From Chloroflexota bacterium (lineage in GTDB: Bacteria > Chloroflexota > Dehalococcoidia > Lucifugimonadales > Lucifugimonadaceae), in assembly GCA_013911545.1 (NCBI GenBank), contig JACETA010000003.1, positions 1-23,752 on the forward strand: DNA of 23,752 nt, read 5' to 3'. A program made the translations under genes and the position numbers. This document shows positions 15,623 through 23,429 of the stretch, one piece after another. The notes below the pieces were generated by a model. That model was given only the letters and a program-made list of their open reading frames with translations. It did not search any database and was not told the DNA's origin. Numbering within the stretch: position 1 is the stretch's first letter; every line of letters begins with the position of its first letter.

Positions 15623-17080
15623 ATGTCTGAAAAATTTAAAAATTATATTAATAATAATTGGGTTGACCCAATCACAGAAAAATACTTTAAAAGCACAAGC
15701 CCTGCTGACAATGATGAAGTTTTAGGTCTTTTTGCTAGTTCAAATGCTCAAGATGCAAACATAGCAATTAATAGCGCTTATGATGGTTTCCAAAATTGGA
15801 AAAAAACTTCTCAAATAACAAGGGGTGAATATTTATATAAGGCCTCAAGTTGGCTTGAACAAAATACTTCAAGGTATGCCGAAGCAATAACTAAAGAGTG
15901 TGGAAAATCAATTTTAGAATCAACTGGTGAAGTCGGAAGATCTATCGCGTTATTAAAATATTATGCTGCCCAGGCATCTGACCCGATGGGAGATGTGGTT
16001 CCATCTGTTAATCCAAATATATTGCTTTACACAACGAAGGTTCCTGTTGGTGTTGTAGGCTTGATAACACCTTGGAATTTTCCGCTGGCTATCCCTATTT
16101 GGAAAATGGCACCCGCAATAGTTTTCGGAAATACAATTGTTCATAAGCCTGCTTCAGCAACGCCATTACTAGGGAAAATGATTGCTGAAATGTGGGAGGC
16201 TGCTGAATTACCATCTGGAGTTTACAATCTTGTAACTGGGTCTGGATCTGAGCTTGGCGATTCAATAATAGACCATCCATACACATCAGCACTAAGCTTT
16301 ACTGGCTCAACTTATATAGGTCAAAGCATAGCTGTAAAATGTGCAAAAAATGGGATGAAATATCAATTAGAAATGGGTGGAAAAAATCCAATAATCGTAA
16401 TGCCGGATGCAAATTTAGAACAAGCTGCAGAAGTTACACTTTCAGGAGCAATGAAATATTCTGGTCAAAAATGTACAGCTACCTCAAGAGCAATTGTTTC
16501 AAAAGAAATTAAAAAAGAATTTACTGAAATACTTTTAAATAAATTTCAAAACTTGAAAGTAGGTGATGGTATGAATTCTGAAAATGTTGTTGTTCCAGTA
16601 ATAGACGATAGCTCGCTCTCAAATATTTCAAAAAAAATTAAGGCAGGTATCGATGAAGGGTCCAGATTAATTTTTGGGGGAGAGGTGTTAAAAGATGGTG
16701 ATTTTAAAAAAGGAAATTTTGTTCAGCCAACTTTGTTTGATAACGTTGACCCAAAATCTCTTATCGCTACAGAAGAAATATTTGGGCCTGTGCTGGGGCT
16801 AATAGATGCAGAAGATTATGACCAATCAATAAAAATTGCTAATGACACATCTTATGGTTTAAGTGCGGGAATATTTACATCAAATTTAAATTTAGCTATG
16901 GAATTTGCAAACAACATAAACGCTGGAATCGTAAAAGTTAATGGAGAAACTGCTGGCGTAGAACCACAAGTTCCTTTTGGGGGCATGAAAGAATCATCTT
17001 CGGGTGCTAGAGAACAAGGTAAGGCAGCAGTAGATTTCTTTACTCAAACTAAAACAGTATATGTTGAAAGGTCTGCTTAA
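15623..17080 (+). CDS. NAD(P)-dependent aldehyde dehydrogenase (succinate-/2-oxoglutarate-semialdehyde type)
   Basis: 485 residues, the standard ALDH length. Key residues are in place: N152 in TPWNFPLAIP, K175 in VHKPASATP, the Rossmann FTGSTYIG (226-233), general base E250 in LEMGGKNP, and nucleophile C284 in SGQKCTA. The EEIFGPVL motif and the final FGGMKESSSGAREQG also fit the family. It oxidises an aldehyde to the acid with NAD(P)+. The LEMGGKNP/GQKCTATSR combination resembles 2-oxoglutarate-semialdehyde (2,5-dioxovalerate) dehydrogenases of non-phosphorylating sugar-acid pathways, as well as succinate-semialdehyde dehydrogenases. Its stop shares a base with the start of the UxuA-like gene (TAATG), so the two are coupled, which favours a sugar-acid role. 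Family assignment is secure; substrate is inferred. Confidence 0.92.
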   Translation: MSEKFKNYINNNWVDPITEKYFKSTSPADNDEVLGLFASSNAQDANIAINSAYDGFQNWKKTSQITRGEYLYKASSWLEQNTSRYAEAITKECGKSILESTGEVGRSIALLKYYAAQASDPMGDVVPSVNPNILLYTTKVPVGVVGLITPWNFPLAIPIWKMAPAIVFGNTIVHKPASATPLLGKMIAEMWEAAELPSGVYNLVTGSGSELGDSIIDHPYTSALSFTGSTYIGQSIAVKCAKNGMKYQLEMGGKNPIIVMPDANLEQAAEVTLSGAMKYSGQKCTATSRAIVSKEIKKEFTEILLNKFQNLKVGDGMNSENVVVPVIDDSSLSNISKKIKAGIDEGSRLIFGGEVLKDGDFKKGNFVQPTLFDNVDPKSLIATEEIFGPVLGLIDAEDYDQSIKIANDTSYGLSAGIFTSNLNLAMEFANNINAGIVKVNGETAGVEPQVPFGGMKESSSGAREQGKAAVDFFTQTKTVYVERSA

Positions 17081-18069
17081 TGTATCTAGGAACCCAATTT
17101 GCAGCAAGAACGGACTCAGATTATGAGACATTTAAGCAACTTGGTGTAAATAACATAAATGGGTTTCCAGAAACACCTCATCAAAATTGGACAACTGATA
17201 ATCTTATTCAATACAGAGAAAAGGTTGAGTCATATGATTTAAAACTTGATATGGTCCAATTGCCTTTGAGCTCAAAAGACATAGATTCCAGAGTAAAAAG
17301 TGGAGAATTTTATAATATTCTTACTGGAACAAGCCCTGAAAGAGACTATGAAATCGAGAGAATTTGTAAAATTATTGAAATGTGCTCTAAGGCTGAGATC
17401 CCTGCAGTTAAATATAACTTAAATATAATTGGAATCCCTAGGACTGAAAGCGAATTAGGTAGGGGTGGCGCAAAATTATCAACTTTCAGGTGGAATAAGG
17501 CAGATCATGACGCCAAAGATACCTATGCTGGTAAAGTATCTGAAGATGTTTTTTGGGAGAGGATAGATTATTTTCTAGAAAAAGTAGTGCCGGTTGCTGA
17601 AGAATATAAAGTTCGTTTAGCATGCCATCCTCATGATCCCTATACTCCTCCTGGATATAAAGGTGTTACAAGAGTTTTGGGGACCGTAGAAGGACTAAAA
17701 AAGTTTATTTCTATTCAAGAAAATGACTATCATGGTTTAAATTTTTGCCAAGGCACGGTTACTGAAATGATGGACAATCCTGGCGAAGAAATTTTTGACG
17801 TTATTAGATATTTCGGAAATAAAGAGAAGATTTTTAATGTACATTTTAGAAATATTAAAGGAAACAAATTGAACTTTACTGAAGTATTCCCTGATGAGGG
17901 GTCAATAAACATGTACGAAGCAATCAAAGTGTATAAAGAAGTTAATTATAAATATATGCTAATGCCAGACCATGTTCCTGAAATAAATGCTAAGGATCCC
18001 AAGATGACAGCATTTTCATATTGTTACGGATATATTAATGCGCTGCTACAAACTTTAGAAAATAACTAA
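17080..18069 (+). CDS. Mannonate dehydratase (UxuA)-like TIM-barrel protein
   Basis: 329 residues, somewhat shorter than E. coli UxuA (about 390). The metal-site motifs of the family are recognisable: H183 in CHPHDP, C223 in NFCQGT, H255 in VHFRN, and D297 in MPDHVP, in order and at proper spacing. An N-terminal strand like QFAARTDSDYETFKQLGV is the barrel's first repeat. UxuA dehydrates D-mannonate to 2-keto-3-deoxygluconate in hexuronate breakdown; shorter relatives in environmental bacteria are largely uncharacterised, so the true substrate may differ. It is translationally coupled to the aldehyde dehydrogenase upstream, and its last 4 bases overlap the convergent VOC gene. No kinase or aldolase for KDG is nearby, but an oxidative route through a semialdehyde would use the neighbouring ALDH. 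Confidence 0.82.
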   Translation: MYLGTQFAARTDSDYETFKQLGVNNINGFPETPHQNWTTDNLIQYREKVESYDLKLDMVQLPLSSKDIDSRVKSGEFYNILTGTSPERDYEIERICKIIEMCSKAEIPAVKYNLNIIGIPRTESELGRGGAKLSTFRWNKADHDAKDTYAGKVSEDVFWERIDYFLEKVVPVAEEYKVRLACHPHDPYTPPGYKGVTRVLGTVEGLKKFISIQENDYHGLNFCQGTVTEMMDNPGEEIFDVIRYFGNKEKIFNVHFRNIKGNKLNFTEVFPDEGSINMYEAIKVYKEVNYKYMLMPDHVPEINAKDPKMTAFSYCYGYINALLQTLENN

Positions 18070-18452
18070 GCTTCTTTTTCAATTAATTCTACTCTTACAT
18101 CACCAGGGGTTTTAAGAAAGGCTATTCTTATGCCTGGCATTTCAATTGGCCCCTCTTGAAGAGATGCCCCCATTGATTCTAACCTTGATATATCATTTTC
18201 AAGATTTTTTGAATCCAACCCGAAGTGTTCAAGTCCAAAGTGAGGGTCAGGATCACTCAGCCCAAGTTTTTCGTTAGTCCTTTCACCTGAAATATTTACC
18301 CTGAATCCATCTTCACTTTTGCACATAATGAATCTATCTCCAACTGACCTTACTTCATCTGATATTATTTCAAAGTTAAATGCATTCACAAACCAATTGG
18401 CATCCTTTTCTGGGTCAGTGCTTTTTATATGAATATGATTAATTTTATACAT
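18066..18452 (-). CDS. VOC-family (glyoxalase/bleomycin-resistance fold) protein
   Basis: 128 residues, a single paired-beta-alpha-beta-beta-beta VOC unit, so it should act as a dimer. The start INHIHIKSTDPEKDANWFVNAF is the typical first strand and helix, with candidate metal ligand His H6 or H8. The second half opens with HFGLEHFGL (E75/H76), and the last strand RVELIEKE offers E122. This arrangement fits a metal-dependent lyase, epimerase or dioxygenase. It is the last gene of the aco-type operon, with a strong AAGGAG Shine-Dalgarno (18458-18463) made from the final codons of the IMPase-like gene. The 3' end overlaps the UxuA-like gene by 4 bases. The exact reaction is unknown; methylmalonyl-CoA epimerase-type, glyoxalase-type and other roles all remain open. 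Confidence 0.85.
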   Translation of the reverse strand: MYKINHIHIKSTDPEKDANWFVNAFNFEIISDEVRSVGDRFIMCKSEDGFRVNISGERTNEKLGLSDPDPHFGLEHFGLDSKNLENDISRLESMGASLQEGPIEMPGIRIAFLKTPGDVRVELIEKEA

Positions 18453-18454
18453 TG

Positions 18455-19276
18455 TTACTCCTTAATGTTTATTAAATTTATTAAATCCTCGTGCACTTTT
18501 GGCCAGCCAAATATAAACCATTCAGGCACATCATTAATTAAATTATCAGTTTTTAAATTATTTCCAAAAATATCTGTTGCCTTAAGCCCTAATTTCTCAC
18601 CTATTGAAATCAGGCCACCAACATGTTCAAGAGAAATTTTATAAATTGCCATTATTGGCAAATTACCTTTTATAATTTGTAGGCCTGGATATACTGCTGA
18701 TGCAAATGAGTTAATGTATGAAAAATTTTTTATCCAATTTAATTCATTTTGAAATAATTTAGACCAATTTTTTCCTTGCTCTATTTCTAAACAAAGTGTC
18801 ATGTCGATCATTTCAGGAAACTTAATATCTGGTTTATATATTTCATTATTTAAATAAACATTTTCTTCGTCACAATAAATATATTCATTAATTCCTGGGC
18901 ACCCAATGGCACCTACTGATTTATTTCCTGAAAAAAATGAAACAGTTAGGCCCCAAGAGTTTAAGTTATTGCTGTAAGGAACCGTTCCGCATAAAGGATC
19001 TACACAAAAAAATTCTTCTGATGTTGGAATAAAGTCTTCTCTAGACTCTTCTGAAAGAATGCTGTGTCGAGAATTATTTTTTATTATTTTTTTAATAACC
19101 TCATCAGATTTTAAGTCTGCTTGAGTAACCAAGCCAGCCTCGAATTTATTCCATTTTTCAAGGTTTTGAAAATTATTATTTTTTTGAAAATTTAATAACT
19201 CATTACCTGCAGCAGCAACTGAATTGAAACATATTTCTGACTCTAATTTGATAATATCTCTCCTATTTTTAGGCAT
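18455..19276 (-). CDS. Inositol-monophosphatase-like protein lacking canonical metal-ligand aspartates
   Basis: 273 residues, the length of an IMPase/FBPase-fold phosphatase. The order of family motifs is kept: VTQADLKSDEVI (50-61), LSEES with E76/E77, CVDPLCGTVPY (91-101), the GAIGCPGINEYIYC strand, and LEHVGGLISIGEKLG (216-230). But the hallmark DPxDGT reads D93-P-L-C96-G-T98, replacing the second Asp (codon TGC), and the C-terminal 'DxAAG' metal Asp is H218. Two of the usual metal ligands are therefore gone, so ordinary Mg-dependent phosphatase activity is doubtful. It may be a pseudoenzyme or use another metal. It overlaps the end of the AcoX-like gene by 34 bases and sits in the aco-type operon. 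IMPase fold is likely, function unknown. Confidence 0.8.
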   Translation of the reverse strand: MPKNRRDIIKLESEICFNSVAAAGNELLNFQKNNNFQNLEKWNKFEAGLVTQADLKSDEVIKKIIKNNSRHSILSEESREDFIPTSEEFFCVDPLCGTVPYSNNLNSWGLTVSFFSGNKSVGAIGCPGINEYIYCDEENVYLNNEIYKPDIKFPEMIDMTLCLEIEQGKNWSKLFQNELNWIKNFSYINSFASAVYPGLQIIKGNLPIMAIYKISLEHVGGLISIGEKLGLKATDIFGNNLKTDNLINDVPEWFIFGWPKVHEDLINLINIKE

Positions 19277-20214
19277 GTTGGCCCATTATTATTTATTCTA
19301 ATATTTGCTTTATTCTTACCACTAAATTCCAGTCTTCTCTCTCCGTCTAAAGCTAATGTGCCTTTAATAGTTTGAATTTTAATAATTTCACTTTTTTTAA
19401 ATAATTTCCAATTATCAATAAATATTTCTTCGATTTTTCCAGGAGCAATCGGAGATTGGAATTTAATTTTTGAGTTATTTTTATTTTTTGAAATTTTAAT
19501 ATAGATAGATTCTTCTGATTTTAAATTTTTTACTAATCTAAACCCTATTGAGGAAAACCCAATTCCTGTTGGCTTAACTTTATTTATAAAAATTTCTGAA
19601 ACAGGCTCCATGCTCCAAACAGCCCTAGCTCCAACATAAGGAATATTTGTTACCGCAATATCAACCAAGGCGCTGTCCATATATTGTTCACCAAAAAAAA
19701 TATCTATTTTCTTTGTTTTATTAATAAATGATTTTTTGTTATCAGAATTTACAAATTTTCCAACTGCAATCCCAGCAACGGTTCCATCGATATTTTCAGG
19801 AAAAGGATTATTTGTTCCGGTTGAGATTGCGAATATTGGTATATTTTTAAGATAATTTGAAACCAATCTTGAGGTTCCATCCCCGCCAAAAATTATTACG
19901 CATTCAAGCCCAAGGCTATCCATTTTTTTGGCTGATTCAATAGTTGTGCTTTCTTCGTCTAGCCTCTTTGTTTCCAAAATCACTGTATCAATTTTATTGG
20001 AATAGGTCTCTCTTGCTCTTCTTGATACATCGCTAAAATCGGGCATGATAAAAACTTTTCTTACGCCTTCATTCATAAGCCCCTCATAAACTTTTAAAAG
20101 CTCATTGGATTTATATTGCTGTGGAACTACAAAAGCATTTGATACCAACCTTCTAATATCTTTTCCTGAGTTAGGGTTTACTATGATGCCTACTGATTTT
20201 TTATTTTTTAACAA
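19243..20214 (-). CDS. acoX: AcoX/ATP-NAD-kinase-family protein
   Basis: About 323 residues from the TTG at 20214. The N-terminal VGIIVNPNSGKD (NPNSGKD at 13-19) and FGGDGTSRLV (GGDGT at 110-114) are the two nucleotide-binding motifs of the ATP-NAD kinase/diacylglycerol-kinase fold. STGTNNPFPENIDGTVAG (131 on) is the 'TGTNNxFP' block typical of AcoX proteins. AcoX genes sit in acetoin-dehydrogenase operons; their biochemical role is unknown although the fold predicts a kinase. The gene follows E2 in the order acoA-acoB-acoC-acoX, which supports the name. Start choice: TTG 20214 overlaps the E2 gene by only 14 bases and gives the family-typical N-terminus. An ATG at 20277 or TTG at 20295 would overlap the E2 catalytic region by 77-95 bases, which is unlikely. 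Confidence 0.85.
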   Translation of the reverse strand: MLKNKKSVGIIVNPNSGKDIRRLVSNAFVVPQQYKSNELLKVYEGLMNEGVRKVFIMPDFSDVSRRARETYSNKIDTVILETKRLDEESTTIESAKKMDSLGLECVIIFGGDGTSRLVSNYLKNIPIFAISTGTNNPFPENIDGTVAGIAVGKFVNSDNKKSFINKTKKIDIFFGEQYMDSALVDIAVTNIPYVGARAVWSMEPVSEIFINKVKPTGIGFSSIGFRLVKNLKSEESIYIKISKNKNNSKIKFQSPIAPGKIEEIFIDNWKLFKKSEIIKIQTIKGTLALDGERRLEFSGKNKANIRINNNGPTCLKIGEILSN

Positions 20215-21343
20215 GTGATTGCGGGTTTTGAATATTTTTTCCAATTGATTCCAAAAATTTTGCTGCTGGAAAACCATCAACAACTCTATGATCAAAAGTA
20301 AGATTAAAAAAACAAATTTTTCTAGAGGTTAAATTGTCTGAAATGACCTGTGTTTCATCTGAAATTCTTCCAATCCCAAGAATTCCTACTTCGGGCGGAT
20401 TAATTAAAGGGTTAAAACTATCAACAATTGTAGAATTTAGACTGGTTATTGAAAAAGTGCTCCCTGAAATATCTTCCTGAGAGAAGCCTTTTTTTTCTTT
20501 TGAGCTAAACTCTCGTATTTCTTTTGCAATTTCTAATAAAGATTTTTCTTGAGAATTTTTAATTACTGGAACAACTAACCCTTCATCAAGGGCATAAGCA
20601 ATACCCAAATTAATTTCATTAAATCTTTTTATTTGATTGTCTAAAAAGTGTGAATTAAAAATATTAAATTCACTCAAAGATTTAACTACTGCCTTAGCAA
20701 CGAGATCCTGAAATGTAGGTCTGATCTTTTCTTTTCTCCAATCTTTTAAAAGGCTTGATTGAAATTTTACGCATTCGCTTACATCAATTTTTGAAGTGAG
20801 TGTGACCGAAGGGATTTGGCTACTCTGAGTCATCCTTGATGATATTATTTTCCTAATTCCAGATATTTGGTTGACTGAAGTATTTTCACTGCCATTCAAT
20901 GAATGATTATTTATATCTTGTTCAGTAATCCTCCCATTTGGCCCAGTCCCAGTTATTTCCTCTAAATTTATTTTTAAGTCTTTTGCCAACTTTCTTGCTA
21001 TTGGAGTAACTTGAACATTAATATTTTTCTTATTTTTATCAGATCTTATTTCATGGTTTTGAACTGGCTCTGGTTTAAGTTCTTGTTCGTCTTCAATTGC
21101 TTCGCCCTCTTTACCAATAAATGCGAGAACTCCACCAACTTTTACAACATTGCCTTCATTCTCTTTTATTTTCAAGAGAATTCCATCTGCTGTTGCTTCA
21201 ACTTCTGCATTTACTTTGGAAGATTCGACTTCAACAACTGGGTCACCTTTTTTGACTTTATCACCTTCATTTTTCAACCATTTAATTATAGTAGCTTCTT
21301 GCATGCCCATTCCCCATTGGGGTAAGAAAATTTTATCTGCCAT
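20201..21343 (-). CDS. acoC: Dihydrolipoamide acyltransferase (E2) of an acetoin-/2-oxoacid-dehydrogenase complex
   Basis: 380 residues with the full E2 architecture. A lipoyl domain (about 1-77) has the acceptor lysine K43 in VEVESSKVNAEV. An acidic/flexible linker follows, then a peripheral-subunit-binding domain (about 111-147, VTPIARKLAKDLKIN ... TGPNGRITEQDI). The catalytic domain (about 160-380) ends in FDHRVVDGFPAAKF with H352 and D356. It passes an acyl group from the E1-loaded lipoyl arm to CoA. One lipoyl domain and a length near 400 fit either an acetoin or branched-chain type E2; the flanking E1 and AcoX genes favour acetoin. The ATG at 21343 has a GGAG at 21350-21353, lying 3 bases after the E1 beta gene. 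An E3 (lipoamide dehydrogenase) is not in the window. Confidence 0.92.
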   Translation of the reverse strand: MADKIFLPQWGMGMQEATIIKWLKNEGDKVKKGDPVVEVESSKVNAEVEATADGILLKIKENEGNVVKVGGVLAFIGKEGEAIEDEQELKPEPVQNHEIRSDKNKKNINVQVTPIARKLAKDLKINLEEITGTGPNGRITEQDINNHSLNGSENTSVNQISGIRKIISSRMTQSSQIPSVTLTSKIDVSECVKFQSSLLKDWRKEKIRPTFQDLVAKAVVKSLSEFNIFNSHFLDNQIKRFNEINLGIAYALDEGLVVPVIKNSQEKSLLEIAKEIREFSSKEKKGFSQEDISGSTFSITSLNSTIVDSFNPLINPPEVGILGIGRISDETQVISDNLTSRKICFFNLTFDHRVVDGFPAAKFLESIGKNIQNPQSLVKK

Positions 21344-21346
21344 ATA

Positions 21347-22330
21347 CTACTCCAAGGTTTTTTTGACAGCTTCAATAATTTTTTCCTCAGTAGGAAAAAT
21401 TAAAGGCTCTAATGCTTGTGAGAAAGGTATGTGGACTTGTTCTGCAGCAACTTTTTGTGGTGGTGCTTGTAAATTCCAAAATCCTTCTTCTACGACAACA
21501 GAAATGATTTCACTTGCCGCACTACATACTTTGTGTGCAGGGTCTACAACAACTATTCTTCCTGTTTTTTCAACCGAATTTAATATTGTTTGTTTATCTA
21601 AAGGAACAAGTGTTCTTGGATCAATAATTTCTATAGATATTCCTTCTTTTTCTAATTTTTTTGAAGCATTTAAAGCATGAACATTACTATTCACTATTCC
21701 TACAACAGTGCAATCTGTCCCTTCTTTAACTATTTTTGCTTTTCCAAATGGAATTAGGAGCTCACCATTTTCAATCTCATTATTTTCTTTAACATCCCCT
21801 TTAAGGCCACCTAAGTTACCATCAACGAAAACTATACAAGGGTCGTTATCTCGAATTGCGGTTTTCATTAACCCTTTTGCATCTTCAGGAAATGTTGGAA
21901 CTATAACTTTTATTCCTGGCATGTTCATAAAAAAAGGATAATTTCTATCGGAATGATGCGCTGCCATTCCGCCGTTATAGTACATATCTGCTTTAATAGT
22001 TACTGGGAGTGATGCTTGGCCACCAAACATATACTTCATTTTTGCAAGTTGACTTACTAGTTGATCCATTGCAACCCACATAAAACTTGTTAAAGTTTCA
22101 ACTACTGGGCGCATTCCTACAAGACTTGAACCAACTGCTGCACCTATAAAACCATTTTCTGATAAAGGTGTATCAAGTACTCTGTCTTCTCCAAACTTAT
22201 TGTATAAATCTTTAGAGGCACCATAAATAGATGCTCTTACATCTTCGCCCATATAATAAACAGTTTCATCCTTTTCCATTTCTTCATAAATTGCCTCGTT
22301 TAAGGCTTCTACATACATTAAATTTTTCAA
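21347..22330 (-). CDS. acoB: Thiamine-diphosphate E1 beta subunit of acetoin-/2-oxoacid dehydrogenase
   Basis: 327 residues, the typical E1 beta length. The ThDP-activating Glu is E58 in DTPLSENGFIG, and AAHHSD (123-128) provides the active-site His seen as AAQHSQ in most members. The GIKVIVPTFPEDAKGLMKTAIRDNDP stretch (read in parts) and the C-terminal helical domain with VVEEGFW also fit. With E1 alpha it forms an alpha2-beta2 heterotetramer that decarboxylates or cleaves the substrate and loads the lipoyl arm of E2. The gene lies 12 bases after E1 alpha. Translation should start at TTG 22330, 6 bases after an AAGGAG Shine-Dalgarno; the ATG at 22318 lies about 18 bases away from it. Confidence 0.92.
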   Translation of the reverse strand: MKNLMYVEALNEAIYEEMEKDETVYYMGEDVRASIYGASKDLYNKFGEDRVLDTPLSENGFIGAAVGSSLVGMRPVVETLTSFMWVAMDQLVSQLAKMKYMFGGQASLPVTIKADMYYNGGMAAHHSDRNYPFFMNMPGIKVIVPTFPEDAKGLMKTAIRDNDPCIVFVDGNLGGLKGDVKENNEIENGELLIPFGKAKIVKEGTDCTVVGIVNSNVHALNASKKLEKEGISIEIIDPRTLVPLDKQTILNSVEKTGRIVVVDPAHKVCSAASEIISVVVEEGFWNLQAPPQKVAAEQVHIPFSQALEPLIFPTEEKIIEAVKKTLE

Positions 22331-22336
22331 ATTTTT

Positions 22337-22343
22337 CTCCTTT
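22337..22343 (-). promoter_or_regulatory. Shine-Dalgarno that sets the TTG start of E1 beta
   Basis: On the minus strand the sequence reads AAAGGAG, 6 bases before the TTG at 22330-22328 and overlapping the end of the E1 alpha gene. The first ATG in frame (22318) would be about 18 bases away, too far for this site. This argues for the TTG start and for coupled translation of the two E1 subunits. Confidence 0.7.
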
Positions 22344-23332
22344 CAGGCAAAATTAATTGGATCAGTATATAGGTCATCATACAATTGGCTAGGATCAGGA
22401 TATGGACTTTTTCTTGCAAACTCTAATGCTTTTTCAACTGAAATAATTTCTTTTTTTTCAAGTTCTTCAATTTCTTTTTTAGACATCATATCTTGATTAA
22501 TTAAAAACTCTTTATGTATCTCGATTGGGTCTCTTTTAAGCCACTCATCTAATTCATCATCTGACCTGTAATTTCCATCTCTTCTCACATTTGCCAAACC
22601 CAATGAATGATCTTCGTACCTGTAGGTAAGACCTTCTATTAAAGTTGGCCCTTCGCCTGACCTAGCCCTTATTACAGCTTGTTCAGTAGCTTCATACATC
22701 GCAATAACATCTTGACCGTCAACCAGAACCCCTGGTATTCCATATGCAGGAGCTCTGTCAGAAACATGATCAACTGAAACTGAATCTTTGTAGGAAGTTG
22801 TTACCGCAAATTGATTATTCTCGCACACAAATATTACTGGTAATTTCCATAGAGCTGCTAGATTCATTGATTCGTGACAAGCGCCCTGATTTGATGCTCC
22901 ATCACCAAAAAATACAAGCGAAACAAAGTCTTTTTTTTGTAGTTTGGCTGTCAAAGCAGCTCCAGTAGCAACAGGAACAGAAGAGGCGACTATGCCTGAT
23001 TCACCTAAAATGCCAATTGAAAAGTCAGCCAAATGCATTGACCCTCCTTTTCCTTTGCAGTACCCATCTTCTTTTCCAAATATTTCGGCCATTGCTTTAT
23101 TTATATCTCCGCCTTTTGCAATTGGATGGCCGTGTGATCTGTGGTTTCCCGCTATATAATCATCATCATTTAGTGCCACACATGCTCCTACAGCTACTCC
23201 TTCCTCTCCGGTGTAAGTATGCAGAGAACCTACAATTTCTCCGGCTTTTTGACATTCAATAAGTTTATTTTCAAAGAACCTGATTCTCATCATTCTTTGA
23301 AGCATCAAAATATGTTTTTCTTTCGATATCAT
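22343..23332 (-). CDS. acoA: Thiamine-diphosphate E1 alpha subunit of acetoin-/2-oxoacid dehydrogenase
   Basis: 329 residues, typical of E1 alpha. The ThDP motif runs from GDG (143-145) in FFGDGASNQG through to CENNQFAV (NN at 172-173), with the magnesium-binding Asp D144. GNHRSHGHPIAKG (62-74) and GKGGSMHLAD (95-103) form the substrate/ThDP pocket and are typical of the AcoA/PdhA family. It forms the catalytic E1 together with the next gene, in the cytosol. The ATG at 23332 follows AAGGA at 23341-23337, a good Shine-Dalgarno, and the gene is the first of a six-gene minus-strand operon. The substrate is probably acetoin, because an AcoX-like gene is in the operon; pyruvate or a branched-chain 2-oxo acid cannot be excluded by sequence alone. 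Confidence 0.92.
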   Translation of the reverse strand: MISKEKHILMLQRMMRIRFFENKLIECQKAGEIVGSLHTYTGEEGVAVGACVALNDDDYIAGNHRSHGHPIAKGGDINKAMAEIFGKEDGYCKGKGGSMHLADFSIGILGESGIVASSVPVATGAALTAKLQKKDFVSLVFFGDGASNQGACHESMNLAALWKLPVIFVCENNQFAVTTSYKDSVSVDHVSDRAPAYGIPGVLVDGQDVIAMYEATEQAVIRARSGEGPTLIEGLTYRYEDHSLGLANVRRDGNYRSDDELDEWLKRDPIEIHKEFLINQDMMSKKEIEELEKKEIISVEKALEFARKSPYPDPSQLYDDLYTDPINFA

Positions 23333-23429
23333 TTTTTCCTTAAATTGTGATGTTTATAAAGGAACTATACTTGGGATAATAGTATAATAACTTAAAAATA
23401 TAAAGTTTAAACAATCTTAATTTTTATTC
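23333..23429. promoter_or_regulatory. Divergent promoter region between aco-type operon and gyrB
   Basis: These 97 bases separate two outward-facing genes, so both promoters must lie here. A perfect TATAAT at 23383-23388 on the plus strand is 41 bases before the gyrB ATG and would start transcription near 23395. A TATACT on the minus strand at 23386-23381 is a candidate -10 for the aco-type operon and overlaps it. Neither has a clear -35. No Shine-Dalgarno precedes gyrB. No operator or riboswitch was recognised. Confidence 0.45.

Noticed and set aside
21150..21680. Long open frame (176 codons) on the plus strand across the E2/E1 beta genes
   Set aside because: It is antisense to two well-conserved genes, has no recognisable motif, and is expected by chance given their codon pattern.
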